A DNA stretch of 64,000 nt from an uncultured Rhizobium sp. (GTDB lineage Bacteria; Pseudomonadota; Alphaproteobacteria; Rhizobiales; Rhizobiaceae): contig CAMFIF010000013.1 in NCBI GenBank assembly GCA_945952415.1, forward strand, positions 42,373-106,372. The letters run 5' to 3'. Positions 9,311 to 19,031 of this stretch are shown one piece after another; position 1 is the first letter of the stretch; each line of letters begins with the position of its first letter. Below the pieces are notes generated by a model. That model saw only the letters and a list, made by a program, of their open reading frames with translations, did no database searches and was not told where the DNA came from. A program made the translations under genes and the position numbers.

Positions 9311-11146
9311 ATGTTTCAGACATTCGACGTCACCGCGACCCCGCAATTCGGCCGGGCGCGCATCGAGGCCATCCGTGCATCCTTCGATGCCGATGGGGTG
9401 GATGCGGTGCTCATACCCCGGGCCGATGACTATCAGGGCGAATATGTGCCGCCTTCGGCGGAGCGGCTGGCCTATGTGACGGGCTTCACCGGTTCGGCGG
9501 GCGTCCTCCTCGTCACCCGAGATCAGGCCGTGGTCTTCGTCGATGGCCGCTATGTGACCCAGCTTGCCGAACAGGTCGATGCTTCCGTCTTCACCGCCGG
9601 CGATCTCGTGAACGAGCCGCCGCATCTCTATGTCTCGCGCAAGGGCCTGAAGGGCCTGCGTCTCGGCATCGATCCCTGGATGCACACCCAGTCCGAAATC
9701 CTGCGGTTGGAAAAAGTGCTGTCCGAGTTAGGCGGCAGCCTCGTCTTCCTTGATGAAAACCCCGTCGACCGCATCTGGACCGACCGTCCGGCGGAACCGC
9801 TCGGGCAGGTGTCCATCCAGGACCTGCCGCAGGCCGGGCAGCTGGCGGCAGAGAAGATCGAGGATATTCGCCGGGGCCTGAAGGAAAAGGGGGAGGATGC
9901 GGTGCTGATCACCGATCCGTCCTCGCTCGCCTGGATCTTCAATATTCGCGGTCTCGATGTGCCCCGAACCCCGCATCCGCTTGGCCGTGCGATCATTCAT
10001 GCAGAGGGAAAGCCCGATCTCTTCCTGGACCGGCGCAAGACCGGCATCGAGGCGGAGGCCTATCTCGGCCAGCTCGCGCATCAGAAAAAGCCATCCGATT
10101 TCCTGCCCGCGCTTGAGGTGCTGGCGCGCGACGGCAAGAGGATTGCGGTCGATCCCGATCTCGCGCCCTACAAGCTGGTGCGGCTGATCCGCGATGCGGG
10201 CGGGCAGGTGATTGCGGCGGGCGATCCGGCAAAGCTGCCGCGTGCCACGAAGAACCTTGCGGAGCTTAATGGCTCGGCGGCGGCCCATCTGCAGGATGGC
10301 GCGGCGATGGTGGAGTTTCTGGCCTGGCTTTCGACGGTAAAGCCAGGCTCCATCACCGAAATCGATGCCACCCGCCGGCTGGAAGCCTGTCGCCGGGCGG
10401 TGGGCGAACGCATGCAGAATCCGCTGAAGGATATTTCCTTCGATACGATTGCCGGGGCAGGGGAACATGCGGCGATCATGCACTACCGCGTGACCACGGA
10501 GACAGACCGGACGATAGCCCCCGGGGAACTCTTCCTCATCGATTCCGGCGGGCAGTATGTGAACGGCACCACGGATATTACCCGTACGGTCGGGATCGGC
10601 GAGGTGCCGGACGAGCAGCGCCGCTTCTTCACCCTCGTGCTCAAGGGCATGATCGCCATTTCCACCGCCCGATTCCCGAAGGGCACGCGCGGGCAGGATC
10701 TCGATCCGCTGGCCCGGATTGCGCTCTGGAAGGCGGGTGCCGATTATGCCCATGGCACGGGCCACGGGGTCGGGTCCTATCTCTCGGTGCATGAGGGTCC
10801 GCAGCGCATTTCCCGTCTGGGCACGCAGGAACTGCTGCCGGGCATGATCCTTTCCAACGAGCCCGGTTACTATCGTCCGGGGTCGTTCGGCATCCGGATC
10901 GAGAACCTCATCTATATCAGGGAGGCGGAGGAAATCGAGGGCGGGGATCAGCCGATGCTGGGCTTCGAGACGCTGACCTATTGCCCGATCGACCGGGACC
11001 TGATCGTGACCGGGCTTCTCACCCGCGACGAGCTGATCTGGATCGATGCCTACCATGCCGAGACGCGGGAGCGGCTGCTGCCGCTGATCGAGGATCGCGC
11101 GGTTCAGGACTGGCTGGTGACGGCCACCCGGCCGCTGCGCGGTTAA
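9311..11146 (+). CDS. pepP: Aminopeptidase P family protein (M24B, XPNPEP1-like)
   Basis: 611-residue Xaa-Pro aminopeptidase of the long, three-domain type, which removes an N-terminal residue preceding proline. Two creatinase-like N-terminal domains (about 1-310) precede the pita-bread catalytic domain. Metal ligands are visible: D411 and D422 in DSGGQYVNGTTDIT, the His of HGTGHG (481/485), E517 in NEPGYY and E531 in GIRIEN. The family-specific C-terminal extension (LTYCPIDRDLI...) is present. No signal peptide is seen, so it is cytoplasmic. It has its own promoter region, shared with the divergent sRNA candidate. Confidence 0.93.
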   Translation: MFQTFDVTATPQFGRARIEAIRASFDADGVDAVLIPRADDYQGEYVPPSAERLAYVTGFTGSAGVLLVTRDQAVVFVDGRYVTQLAEQVDASVFTAGDLVNEPPHLYVSRKGLKGLRLGIDPWMHTQSEILRLEKVLSELGGSLVFLDENPVDRIWTDRPAEPLGQVSIQDLPQAGQLAAEKIEDIRRGLKEKGEDAVLITDPSSLAWIFNIRGLDVPRTPHPLGRAIIHAEGKPDLFLDRRKTGIEAEAYLGQLAHQKKPSDFLPALEVLARDGKRIAVDPDLAPYKLVRLIRDAGGQVIAAGDPAKLPRATKNLAELNGSAAAHLQDGAAMVEFLAWLSTVKPGSITEIDATRRLEACRRAVGERMQNPLKDISFDTIAGAGEHAAIMHYRVTTETDRTIAPGELFLIDSGGQYVNGTTDITRTVGIGEVPDEQRRFFTLVLKGMIAISTARFPKGTRGQDLDPLARIALWKAGADYAHGTGHGVGSYLSVHEGPQRISRLGTQELLPGMILSNEPGYYRPGSFGIRIENLIYIREAEEIEGGDQPMLGFETLTYCPIDRDLIVTGLLTRDELIWIDAYHAETRERLLPLIEDRAVQDWLVTATRPLRG

Positions 11147-11164
11147 ACCGGTCCCTCAAGAAAC

Positions 11165-11199
11165 AGGCGGGCGGCGAGAAAGAGAATCAAGCCGCCCGT
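11165..11199 (-). terminator. Possible terminator at the end of azlCD
   Basis: GC-rich inverted repeat (GGGCGGC near 11169-11175 with GCCGCCC near 11191-11197), with CTGTTTCTT following on the minus strand. It lies between the convergent pepP and azlD ends and could serve either. The U tract is broken, so this is a weak call. Confidence 0.4.
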
Positions 11200-11242
11200 C
11201 TAAAGGCCTGGAGATGAATCGTTTTCCTGTGCCGGTGGCCGC

Positions 11243-11557
11243 TCACCAACCGGCGCCGTGGCGCAGGATCATGACCACGACCCAGCCGGCCGCGAGCATG
11301 GTGAGCACGTTGGTGCGCAGCCCGACCACCAGCGCGATCGCCATGGCGATCTTCAGTTCCGGCCCGCCGGCATAGAAATTCGGCGCAACCAGGGTGGTGA
11401 GAACCGCCGCCGGAACGGCGTTCAGCGCGGCATCGAGCCGGGGCGGTATGGTTTTCATGCGGGTGATCAGGAGATATCCGCCGATGCGGGTGGCGAAGGT
11501 TGCCACGGCGGCCGCCACGATCAGCAGCATCATGTCGAGATGCATGATCTGGTTCAT
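11243..11557 (-). CDS. azlD: AzlD family branched-chain amino acid exporter subunit
   Basis: 104-residue membrane protein with about four hydrophobic segments. The TRIGGYLLI motif near the N terminus and the AVPAAVLTTLVAP segment are typical of AzlD. AzlC and AzlD together form a two-component exporter of branched-chain amino acids and some analogues, with AzlD the small partner. Its ATG lies three bases after the azlC stop, so the two are co-translated. No azlB-like regulator is adjacent. Confidence 0.92.
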   Translation of the reverse strand: MNQIMHLDMMLLIVAAAVATFATRIGGYLLITRMKTIPPRLDAALNAVPAAVLTTLVAPNFYAGGPELKIAMAIALVVGLRTNVLTMLAAGWVVVMILRHGAGW

Positions 11558-11560
11558 CGC

Positions 11561-12256
11561 TCAGTTCTCCCCGGAAACGGTCTTGACCGGCAGCATGGCG
11601 GCGACGAGAACGCCGGCCAGAGCGCCGACGCTGACGTGCCAGGGCGAGCCGATATAGCGATAGGCCAGAATGGAGCCCGCCGCCGCCGTGAGGGCCACCG
11701 GCAGGAAGTTCGGCCTTTTCCGGAAACCGAAGACGAGGCCGAGGAAATAGACCGGCAGAAGCACGTCAAGGCCGATGAGCTTCGGATCGCTGATCAGGTT
11801 GCCGAGGAGGCCGCCGATGATCGTTACCACCAGCCAGGGCACGTAAATGACGGTGCCGAGACCCATGTACCAGGCAAAGGAAACCGTGCGACCGCTTTCG
11901 CCGCGCTTGTAGGTTTCGGCAAATTGCGGATCGGTGAGCAGGAAGAAGGCGAGGAACTTCTGAAGCGGGCCGAAATGCTCGATGAAGCGCGCCATCGCCG
12001 CCGAATAGAGGATATGGCGGAAATTCACCGCAAAGATCGACAGGATGATCAGCCAGGGCTGGACGTGGTGGCCGAAGAGCTCGAGGCCCACCAGCTGGCT
12101 TGCGCCGGCATAGACGGTGGCGCTCATGAAGGCGGCCTCGAAAACGGTCTGCCCGTTCTGGACGGCAACAGCGCCGAAGAGGGCCCCGAAGGGCGCGGCG
12201 GACAGGAATATCGGTAGTCCCGTTCGCATTCCCTCGCGAAAATCAGAGTGCGGCAT
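11561..12256 (-). CDS. azlC: AzlC family branched-chain amino acid exporter
   Basis: 231-residue inner-membrane protein, the large subunit of the AzlCD exporter. It has the FREGMRTGLPIFLSAAPFGALFGAVA opening and the YAGASQLVGLELFG segment characteristic of the family, and the FVVT-type later helices. ATG 12256 is chosen because GAGG lies about seven bases upstream; nine further codons upstream are open but unlike the family. Genes for branched-chain amino acid synthesis (ilvIH, ilvC) occur elsewhere in this window but at a distance. Confidence 0.92.
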   Translation of the reverse strand: MPHSDFREGMRTGLPIFLSAAPFGALFGAVAVQNGQTVFEAAFMSATVYAGASQLVGLELFGHHVQPWLIILSIFAVNFRHILYSAAMARFIEHFGPLQKFLAFFLLTDPQFAETYKRGESGRTVSFAWYMGLGTVIYVPWLVVTIIGGLLGNLISDPKLIGLDVLLPVYFLGLVFGFRKRPNFLPVALTAAAGSILAYRYIGSPWHVSVGALAGVLVAAMLPVKTVSGEN

Positions 12257-12494
12257 CCAAAACCTCAATCGGTGCAAGAGCAACCGACCTAGCCCCGCAA
12301 AGGGTCCGGAACAAGCGTGTTCCTTTGATAGGCCTATGGATTATGCTGATCGTTCAGAACCTGCACCATTTTCGGGCAAGCCCTGCTCCCGATGATCGGG
12401 GCATGGAGGCTATGAGAGTCTCTTTCAACGAAGGCACGCATCATGAGGATGAGCTGGCTTGCTGGCCGTGTTTCTTCCGAGAGGTAAAGAGTTC

Positions 12495-12761
12495 ATGAGA
12501 AAAGTGGAATTCTCGAAAGACCAGAAGACGGCCATTGCCCGTCGCGTGCAGCGCTATTTCATGGAACAGCTGGATTGTGAGATCGGCACGGTTTCGGCGA
12601 TCTTCCTTCTGGATTTCTTCGCCGACGAAATCGGTGCGCATTTCTATAATCGCGGTCTGATCGACGCCCATGAGGCGCTTTCCGCCCGTCTCGACGACGT
12701 GTTCGACGAGGTCTGGAAGCTGGAAATGCAGACGGCTTCCGTCCAGCGGCACAATGCCTGA
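12495..12761 (+). CDS. DUF2164 family protein
   Basis: 88-residue cytoplasmic protein matching DUF2164: an N-terminal FSKDQKTAIARRVQRYFMEQLDCEIG helix and the conserved FYNRGLIDAHEAL motif in the second half. The family function is unknown. ATG 12495 has GAGG about nine bases upstream; 12 upstream codons in frame lack similarity. The minus-strand ORF of the neighbouring membrane protein runs across this gene only because of a probable frameshift. The match to a known family and the binding site make this the real gene here. Confidence 0.85.
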   Translation: MRKVEFSKDQKTAIARRVQRYFMEQLDCEIGTVSAIFLLDFFADEIGAHFYNRGLIDAHEALSARLDDVFDEVWKLEMQTASVQRHNA

Positions 12762-12802
12762 TACCAGGCTTCGGCCCCCGGCAGCGCTTTCCGGCGCTGT
12801 CC

Positions 12803-13226
12803 TCATTCTTCGGCCTGGCCCTTTTCCGGGGGGGCGGCGCCTGATCAGCACCCCTTCGAGAAACGGCATCAGGCCGAACATCGCCTGGCCGGTCAGTCCG
12901 GCCATGCCTTCCGGCCTCACAAGGGCACGGAGGAATGCGGAGAGATCCGCCCCGGTAAAGAGGCGTGAAAGCAGAAACTCGGCAAGCATCAGCAGGCCAA
13001 AGGCAAGCGCCCCCATGGCGAGCCTTGGCACCGCTTCGGGATCGACCGGGCGGATGAAAAGCGCAAGCTTCAGCGCCAGCCACGACAGGGCAAGCATCAG
13101 CGGAAGCTCCAGCAGGACGGCGGGAAGGGGGCCGATCAGCGGCTCGACAACGAGCCGCCGCAGGATGCCGAGCACCGTTCCGGCAAAGAAGACCAGGCAG
13201 ACATAGAGAAGCGCGCTTCTCGCCAT
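12803..13226 (-). CDS. Small multi-spanning membrane protein with probable C7-tract frameshift
   Basis: The first 132 residues encode a compact membrane protein with four hydrophobic segments (about 5-22, 30-55, 68-88 and 112-128). As sequenced, the frame continues to 12441, straight through the DUF2164 gene in antisense, and that tail has no membrane or domain character. At 12834-12828 there is a run of seven C on the minus strand. Removing one C gives the ending RRPPEKGQAEE and a TGA at 12805-12803, i.e. a 140-residue protein that stops before DUF2164. I give the coordinates of that repaired gene. Either a sequencing indel or a true frameshift is likely. The family is not recognised. It lies 10 bases after panB. 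Confidence 0.6.
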
Positions 13227-13236
13227 GGCCTTCTCC

Positions 13237-14067
13237 TCAGAGAGGCTGTTTCTTCATCTGGAACGTATGTTCTGGCCCGGGGAAGCTGCGCTCCTTGACC
13301 TCGCGGGCATAATCCTCGGCCGCCTTCGAAATGGCAGGCGCAAGCGAGGCGAAATGCTTGACGAAGCGCGGCTTGAAATCGGTGAAGACGCCCAGCATGT
13401 CGTCCACGACCAGAATCTGGCCGTCGCAAGCGGGGGAGGCGCCGATGCCGATGGTCGGGATGGGGCAGCCATCGCTGATCTCCCGGGCGAGCGGTTCAAT
13501 CGTGCCTTCCACCACCATGGAAAAGGCGCCGGAACGTCCGATTGCCAGCGCATCGCGCTTGATCTTGTCGGCCTCGGCATTGGTGCGGCCCAGAGAGCGG
13601 TAGCCGCCAGACGCATTCACCTGTTGCGGCATGAGGCCCACATGACCCATGACCGGGATGCCGCGGAGGGTCAGAAAGGCCACGGTTTCGGCCATTTCCT
13701 CGCCGCCTTCCAGCTTCACGCCGTCGCAGCCCGATTCCTTCATCAGCCGGGCCGCGTTGCGGAAGGCCTGTTCCTTCGATTCCTGGTAGGAGCCGAAGGG
13801 CATGTCGACGATCACGCAGGCATTCTCCGCCCCACGCATCACCGCCTGACCATGGGCGATCATCATCTCCATGGTCACGGCAATGGTGTTCGGCATGCCG
13901 TAAAGCACCATGCCCAGACTGTCGCCCACCAGAAGCAGGTCGCAATGGGGGTCGAGAAGCTTGGCTATAGGCGTGGTATAGGCGGTGAGGCTCACCACCG
14001 GGCGCACGCCCTTGAGGGCGGTGATATCGGCCGTGGTCAGCCGCTTCTTGCGAACAGCCATGCTCAT
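13237..14067 (-). CDS. panB: 3-methyl-2-oxobutanoate hydroxymethyltransferase PanB
   Basis: 276-residue enzyme of pantothenate (vitamin B5/coenzyme A) synthesis. It transfers a hydroxymethyl group from methylene-tetrahydrofolate to alpha-ketoisovalerate, itself a product of the ilv pathway. The TIM-barrel signatures are intact: [21 protein letters not shown] and VKLEGG (Mg2+ and substrate residues), then MGHVGLMPQ and IGIGAS. The start is one base after the panC stop, so panC and panB form an operon. The second ATG at 14061 is a possible alternative start. Confidence 0.97.
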   Translation of the reverse strand: MSMAVRKKRLTTADITALKGVRPVVSLTAYTTPIAKLLDPHCDLLLVGDSLGMVLYGMPNTIAVTMEMMIAHGQAVMRGAENACVIVDMPFGSYQESKEQAFRNAARLMKESGCDGVKLEGGEEMAETVAFLTLRGIPVMGHVGLMPQQVNASGGYRSLGRTNAEADKIKRDALAIGRSGAFSMVVEGTIEPLAREISDGCPIPTIGIGASPACDGQILVVDDMLGVFTDFKPRFVKHFASLAPAISKAAEDYAREVKERSFPGPEHTFQMKKQPL

Positions 14068-14068
14068 G

Positions 14069-14944
14069 TCAGGCAGCCTTCGTGCTGGGGGCGAGCGCCT
14101 TGCGGCCGATCACGCGGTTATCGAGAAGCTTGGTCCGCCCGAAACGGACGAAGAGCAGCAGAAGCACCGGGCCATCGATGCGCTCCAGCTTTTCCAGCGT
14201 TTCGGGATGGCGCAGTGCCACCACTTCCGGCTCGGCCAGCGGCTCGCGCCGGATGAACTCCACGATTGCGGCCTCGAAGGCGGAAATATCGGTCACGCCC
14301 TTGCGGAAGAGGCGCTCGGCCTCATCGAGGGCGGCGGGCACCACCACGGCGGCCTTGCGCCCCTCGGCGGTCAGGTAGACATTGCGGGAGGAGCAGGCGA
14401 GGCCATCCTTTTCGCGCACGGTCTCGACGGGCACCACCCGCACCGGCATGGCAAGATCCCTGACCATGCGCTGAATGATCGTCACCTGCTGGTAGTCCTT
14501 CTCGCCGAAATAGGCGGCATCCGGCTGGACGATGTTGAAGAGTTTGGTGACCACGGTGGCAACGCCGGCGAAATGGCCGGGGCGAACCTCACCCTCCAGC
14601 TCGGAGCCGAGCCTTGGCACATCCACCACCGTCTGCATGGGTTCGGGATACATGTCCTCCACCTCGGGGGCGAAGAGAATATCGACGCCGCCGCCCGCCA
14701 GAAGCGCGCTGTCGCGGGGCAGGTCGCGGGGATAGCGGGCGAGATCCTCATTGGCGCCGAATTGCAGCGGATTGACGAAGATCGACACCACGGTCACATC
14801 GTTCTGGGCCCGGGAATGGGACACGAGCGACATATGGCCGTCATGAAGATAGCCCATGGTGGGAACAAAGCCGATGGTGCGGCCCGCCTTGCGGTGGGCG
14901 AGAACAAGCTCGCGCAGCCGGGCGATAGTCTTGACGGTTTCCAA
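14069..14944 (-). CDS. panC: Pantothenate synthetase PanC
   Basis: 291-residue ligase joining pantoate and beta-alanine with ATP. It shows the nucleotidyltransferase motifs [10 protein letters not shown] (HxGH) and CSSRN (KMSKS-like), and FVNPLQFG and GEKDYQQ. The start is TTG 14944, six bases after GGGAGG; the frame extends 43 codons further upstream, but those residues are unlike PanC and the family is about 280-290 residues. It is followed immediately by panB. panD is not in the window. Confidence 0.94.
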   Translation of the reverse strand: METVKTIARLRELVLAHRKAGRTIGFVPTMGYLHDGHMSLVSHSRAQNDVTVVSIFVNPLQFGANEDLARYPRDLPRDSALLAGGGVDILFAPEVEDMYPEPMQTVVDVPRLGSELEGEVRPGHFAGVATVVTKLFNIVQPDAAYFGEKDYQQVTIIQRMVRDLAMPVRVVPVETVREKDGLACSSRNVYLTAEGRKAAVVVPAALDEAERLFRKGVTDISAFEAAIVEFIRREPLAEPEVVALRHPETLEKLERIDGPVLLLLFVRFGRTKLLDNRVIGRKALAPSTKAA

Positions 14945-15088
14945 CTCCAGCCTCCCTCTGCCGGGGTAGAACGGGCTTCGCAGCCCGCGGGCGTCCATGG
15001 CCATCTTGGTAAACTGTGCAGTGCAAAAAAGCAAACCAACATTTCGGCATCCTGACCATTTGACTGGCAGCACCTGCCTCTTTGCTGG

Positions 15089-15724
15089 TCACCGTCGGGC
15101 TTCGGCGAGGATATCGGCGCTCGTCGTGAGCGGAATGCCCGCGGCCTTCATTTCGGCCAGCGCCGCTTCCACGCCCTCTGGCGTGATGCCGCGCGAGAGA
15201 TCCGAGACGAAGCGGATCTCGGCGCCCGGAAGCAGTTCGAGCGCATCCAGAACCGAGAATTTCACGCAGTAATCGGTGGCGAGGCCGCCGATGTCGAGGC
15301 GGGTCACGCCCTTTGCCTTCAGGTAGTCGGCAAGGCCCGTCAGGGCCGTGCGGTCATTATCGCGGAAGGCGGAATAGCTATCCACGCCAATATCTTGGCC
15401 CTTTTTCTGGACAAAGTGAATCCGGTCCGTCTCAAGGGCAGGATGAAAGGCGGCATCCGCCGTTTCCTGCACGCAGTGATCCGGCCAGAGCATTTGCGGC
15501 TTGCCCGAGAGCGTGCCCATCTCAAAGGGCCTGGCGCCCGGATGCTGGGAGGCGAAGCTGCCGTGATTGGCGGGGTGCCAGTCCTGCGAGGCGACGATGA
15601 GATCATAGCCGCCCTCCCGCATCAGCCGGTTGGCGACGGGAATGACCTGATCCCCCTCGGCCACCGGCAGATGACCGCCGGGGCAGAAGCCGTTTTGCAG
15701 ATCGACGAGAAGCAAAGCCTTCAT
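15089..15724 (-). CDS. pncA: Nicotinamidase PncA
   Basis: 211-residue isochorismatase-fold amidase that converts nicotinamide to nicotinic acid for NAD salvage. The catalytic triad is visible: Asp in DLQNGFCPGG, Lys in VQKKG and Cys in GLATDYCVK. The metal site is formed by the Asp and two His of QDWHPANHGS. ATG 15724 is preceded by AAAGGAACGG; 18 earlier codons in the frame are not conserved. It lies between the M16 protease and panCB on the same strand. Confidence 0.96.
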   Translation of the reverse strand: MKALLLVDLQNGFCPGGHLPVAEGDQVIPVANRLMREGGYDLIVASQDWHPANHGSFASQHPGARPFEMGTLSGKPQMLWPDHCVQETADAAFHPALETDRIHFVQKKGQDIGVDSYSAFRDNDRTALTGLADYLKAKGVTRLDIGGLATDYCVKFSVLDALELLPGAEIRFVSDLSRGITPEGVEAALAEMKAAGIPLTTSADILAEARR

Positions 15725-15790
15725 GGGACCGTTCCTTTCTTTGCGCTGCAACATGGCAAGGCACGGAGCCCGTCGCAAGGGGGCGTCGGC

Positions 15791-18535
15791 CTATTTGATC
15801 TGCTTCGGATCGCCGGCGACGGAAATAGCCATCGGCAGGGCGGCAATGCGATTGGCCGCGCCCTGCACGTCTTCGAGCTTCAGATCGTCGATCCGTTTCA
15901 CATAGGTGGCGAGATCGCCGAGCGAATAGCCTGTCGATTCGAGGCCGACGACCAGACCGGTCAGGCTGTCCGTATTGGCGTTGGCCGACAGGAATTCCGC
16001 CTTCATGGTCTTTCGGGCGGTTTCGAACTCTTCCGGGGTAATGGGTTTGGTCGCCAGTTCCTTCACCACCTTGCGGATTTCCGCGAGCGAATCTTCCGTA
16101 TGGGCCGTATCCACGGCGGCCTGGATGTAGAGGAGCGCATTGCCAAGGCCGTTGGTGCCCTGCGTGGAGGCGCTGATGCCGTAGGACCAGCCCTTTTCCT
16201 CGCGCAGATCGATGTTCAGGCGGCTCTTGAACGTGCCGCCGAGAATGCGCGTCGCGAGATCAAAGGCCGGGCCTTCCGGGGTTTCGGGGGAGGGCGCCTT
16301 CATGGCGATGAGGAGCATGCTCTGCGTCGCGCCTTCCACGGGGCGAATGCTCTTGCCCTCCTTGACGGCCGGGCGGACGGGCTCGGGCGAAACCGGGGCA
16401 TTGCGACCGCCCGTCCAGCTGGCGAAGGCCTTGTCGAGCCGGGCCTTCACCTCGTCCGGATCGAGGCTCGACACCACATGCACCGTGGCGCGTTCCGGCT
16501 GGATGAGACCGGCAAAGGCTTCTCCCGCCTGTTCGGGCGTCAGGGCTTTCAGGCCATCCGCGGTGCTTTCGCGGGCTTCGGGTGCGTTGGCGGGGTAGAT
16601 CTGCTCCAGGAGCCCGCGCAGCGACTGGTAGCCGGGATCGAGCTTGCGCTGGTCGATTCCGGTCACGGCGCCTTCGATCAGGGCCTTCCATTCCTTCTGG
16701 TCGAAGCGGGGGCGGGTTATCGCATCGGCGAGATAGCCAGCGGCCATGTCGAATTTCTTCAGGGGACCGCTCGCCCCGAGGACCGAGCGATAGGCGCCCG
16801 CATTGCCGCTGAGGCCAATGCCTTCCTGCTTCAGCTTCTGGTCGAGCGTGACGAGCGGCGTATCGCCGAGCCCGCGGCTGCCGATGCCGACGGCGATATC
16901 GGCCAGCGCAGGCGGCAGGGCGGTGTTGCCGCCCGGCACGACGATGGCAATATTGGCGCGCTGCTGATCGGTGCTGCGGTAAACTTTCAGCGTGGCGCCG
17001 TTGGCCAGCTTGCGCTCGGCCATTTCGGGCATCTTGATACCGGCGGCGGCCACCACCTCCAGCTTCGGCATGGCAATATCGGCCCGGGCCGGGGCGTCCT
17101 CGGGCTCCAGCGTGCCGGTGGAATCCGCAAGCGCCGGCGGGAAGGTGGCATTGCGCGGGCCGGGCAGCAGGCGCACGGAGACCTTGTGGGCGGACAGAAG
17201 TGTCTTCAATGTCTCGGTCAGGTCTTCCGGCGTGATGTCGGCGGCAAGGCGCTCCTGCTCGCGCCAGTCGCTGGCGCTGCCGCCCCAGGCGGCGCTGTTG
17301 GCCAGCGTGATGGCAAAGCCGAGCGGCTGGTTCGGCAGGTTGTCCATGCCCTCCTTCAGCTGCGAGCGGGCAGCATCGAGCGCTTCCTTCGAAATGCCGT
17401 CGCGGGCGATCGATGCCAGCGTGTCGCGAAGCGCCGTTTCCAGCTTTTCCACCGGCACGCCCTTGGCAGCGGACGCGCTGATCGTGAAGACGCCGCCGAG
17501 ATTGCGGAAATCGAAGCCCGCGCCGGCGGAATCGGCGATGCGCTCATCTATGACGAGCTTCTGCTGCAGCGAGGACTTGCCGGTGGAGAGCACCGCGCCG
17601 AGCAGCATCTGCTTGACCGAGTCCTTCGTCAGCCCGTCCGGACCCGGCCAGGCGAGGCTGATCGCCGGTTCCGTCACGGCATCCTTGAAGACCAGGGACT
17701 TGTCTTCGGCAAGCGGCGGCACGAGAGCGGGCGTTTCACCGAGACCCACCATCTCCTCCAGCGAGCCGAACCAGCGGGTCACCGCATTGCCCCGATCCGG
17801 TGCCGGAATGAGGCCGAAGGTCTTTTCGATATCGGCCCTTGCGCGCTCTACGTCGAAATTGCCGGAAATGGAAAGGGTTGCCCGATCGGGCACGTAATGC
17901 AGCCGATGGAAGGCCACCACATCGGAAAGACGGGCCGCCTGGAGATCCTTGATCGAGCCGATCACCGCATGGGCATAGGGATGACCCGCGGGCGCCAGCG
18001 CCACGTTCATCTGCTCCACGGCCGCGCCGCCGGGGGAATCCAGCGTGTTCTGACGCATCTCGTTCAGCACCACATCGCGCTGGTTGGAAAGATCCTCCTC
18101 CGTGACCGCATTGGCGAGGTTTGCCATGCGGTCGGCTTCGAGGCGGATGAACTCCGGCAGGGCCTCCTTCGGCCCGGTATTGTGGTAGGTGGTGGAGTCC
18201 CATTCCGTATAGGCATTGTTTTCGCCGCCTACGGCCGAAATGGCCGCATCGTAATCGGGCACGTCATGGGTGCCCTCGAACATCAGGTGTTCGAAGAGAT
18301 GGGCAAAGCCGGACCGGCCGGGCTTCTCGTCGGCCGATCCCACCTCATAGAGCACCACGGTGCTGACCGTCTCGGAGGTACGGGAGGGGGCGAGCACCAC
18401 ATTCAGCCCGTTTTCCAGCTTGTACTGCACGATTTCCGGCTGGGCTGGCTCTGCAAGGACGCCGATCGGGAAGGTGAGGCTTGCGGCCAGCAGGGCGACA
18501 GGAGCGATGCGGGCGACATTCATTTTCAGCAGCAT
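15791..18535 (-). CDS. M16 family zinc metallopeptidase (two tandem units), exported
   Basis: 914-residue protein with a signal peptide (MNVARIAPVALLAASLTFPIGVLA) and two M16 peptidase halves. The first half carries the inverted zinc motif HLFEH, with a downstream Glu in the LEADRM region. The second half (about 480-910) keeps the fold, including GGNTALPPALADIAVG, but lacks HxxEH, as is usual for the inactive partner half. It is predicted to be periplasmic, degrading peptides in a closed chamber. ATG 18535 is used; ATG 18523 is a possible alternative, and neither has a strong ribosome binding site. It is divergent from the arsR gene. Confidence 0.93.
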   Translation of the reverse strand: MLLKMNVARIAPVALLAASLTFPIGVLAEPAQPEIVQYKLENGLNVVLAPSRTSETVSTVVLYEVGSADEKPGRSGFAHLFEHLMFEGTHDVPDYDAAISAVGGENNAYTEWDSTTYHNTGPKEALPEFIRLEADRMANLANAVTEEDLSNQRDVVLNEMRQNTLDSPGGAAVEQMNVALAPAGHPYAHAVIGSIKDLQAARLSDVVAFHRLHYVPDRATLSISGNFDVERARADIEKTFGLIPAPDRGNAVTRWFGSLEEMVGLGETPALVPPLAEDKSLVFKDAVTEPAISLAWPGPDGLTKDSVKQMLLGAVLSTGKSSLQQKLVIDERIADSAGAGFDFRNLGGVFTISASAAKGVPVEKLETALRDTLASIARDGISKEALDAARSQLKEGMDNLPNQPLGFAITLANSAAWGGSASDWREQERLAADITPEDLTETLKTLLSAHKVSVRLLPGPRNATFPPALADSTGTLEPEDAPARADIAMPKLEVVAAAGIKMPEMAERKLANGATLKVYRSTDQQRANIAIVVPGGNTALPPALADIAVGIGSRGLGDTPLVTLDQKLKQEGIGLSGNAGAYRSVLGASGPLKKFDMAAGYLADAITRPRFDQKEWKALIEGAVTGIDQRKLDPGYQSLRGLLEQIYPANAPEARESTADGLKALTPEQAGEAFAGLIQPERATVHVVSSLDPDEVKARLDKAFASWTGGRNAPVSPEPVRPAVKEGKSIRPVEGATQSMLLIAMKAPSPETPEGPAFDLATRILGGTFKSRLNIDLREEKGWSYGISASTQGTNGLGNALLYIQAAVDTAHTEDSLAEIRKVVKELATKPITPEEFETARKTMKAEFLSANANTDSLTGLVVGLESTGYSLGDLATYVKRIDDLKLEDVQGAANRIAALPMAISVAGDPKQIK

Positions 18536-18643
18536 GGGACATTCCGATGAGAGCCTGTGGGTGCCTGATGGCTGGGCGATCATAACGGCCAAACTGCGGC
18601 GGGGAAGGCCGGGCGGCCATACCACACCGAAATTTCCACGCGC

Positions 18644-18683
18644 TTGACTTTAAATATCCAACTAGCTATATAGCCAAGTAGTT
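18644..18683 (+). promoter_or_regulatory. arsR promoter with overlapping inverted repeats
   Basis: TTGACT (18644-18649), a 17-base spacer and TATATA (18667-18672) form a strong alphaproteobacterial promoter. The -10 lies inside the palindrome GCTATATAGC (18665-18674), flanked by AACTA (18660-18664) and TAGTT (18679-18683). This layout fits autorepression by the ArsR protein encoded directly downstream. Binding is inferred, not shown. Confidence 0.6.
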
Positions 18684-18695
18684 ATGGAGTTGCCG

Positions 18696-19031
18696 ATGCC
18701 GAGCCTGGACCTGACCTTTTCAGCCCTTTCCGATCCCACCCGCCGGGCCATTCTGGCACGGCTGGCGCTGGGGGAGGCGACGGTTCTGGAGCTTGCGGCC
18801 CCGTTTTCGCTGTCGCAGCCCGCCATTTCCAAGCATCTCAAGGTGCTGGAAGGGGCGGGGCTCGTGTCGCGACGGATCGACGGCACCCGGCGGCCCTGCA
18901 GGCTGGAGCCCGGTGCGCTCGACCGGGTCGATCAATGGCTCGCCGAACTCCGGCGGGTTCTCGAAACCAATTACAACCGGCTCGACGGCCTGCTGGCCGA
19001 ACTTTATGCCCAGGAAGGAGACGCGCAATGA
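18696..19031 (+). CDS. ArsR family winged-helix regulator
   Basis: 111-residue DNA-binding protein with the ArsR helix-turn-helix (FSLSQPAISKHLKVLEGAGLVSRRIDG). It lacks the CxC metal-binding motif in the recognition region, so it belongs to the non-metal branch commonly paired with SRPBCC proteins. The start is ATG 18696 with GGAG six bases upstream; ATG 18684 would be nearly leaderless given the predicted transcription start. Its stop overlaps the next start (ATGA), so the two are coupled. Confidence 0.93.
   Translation: MPSLDLTFSALSDPTRRAILARLALGEATVLELAAPFSLSQPAISKHLKVLEGAGLVSRRIDGTRRPCRLEPGALDRVDQWLAELRRVLETNYNRLDGLLAELYAQEGDAQ

Noticed and set aside
15395..18550. 1051-codon plus-strand ORF
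   Set aside because: Antisense to pncA and the M16 protease, both of which have intact catalytic motifs; the product is Gly/Arg/His-rich and unlike any protein.
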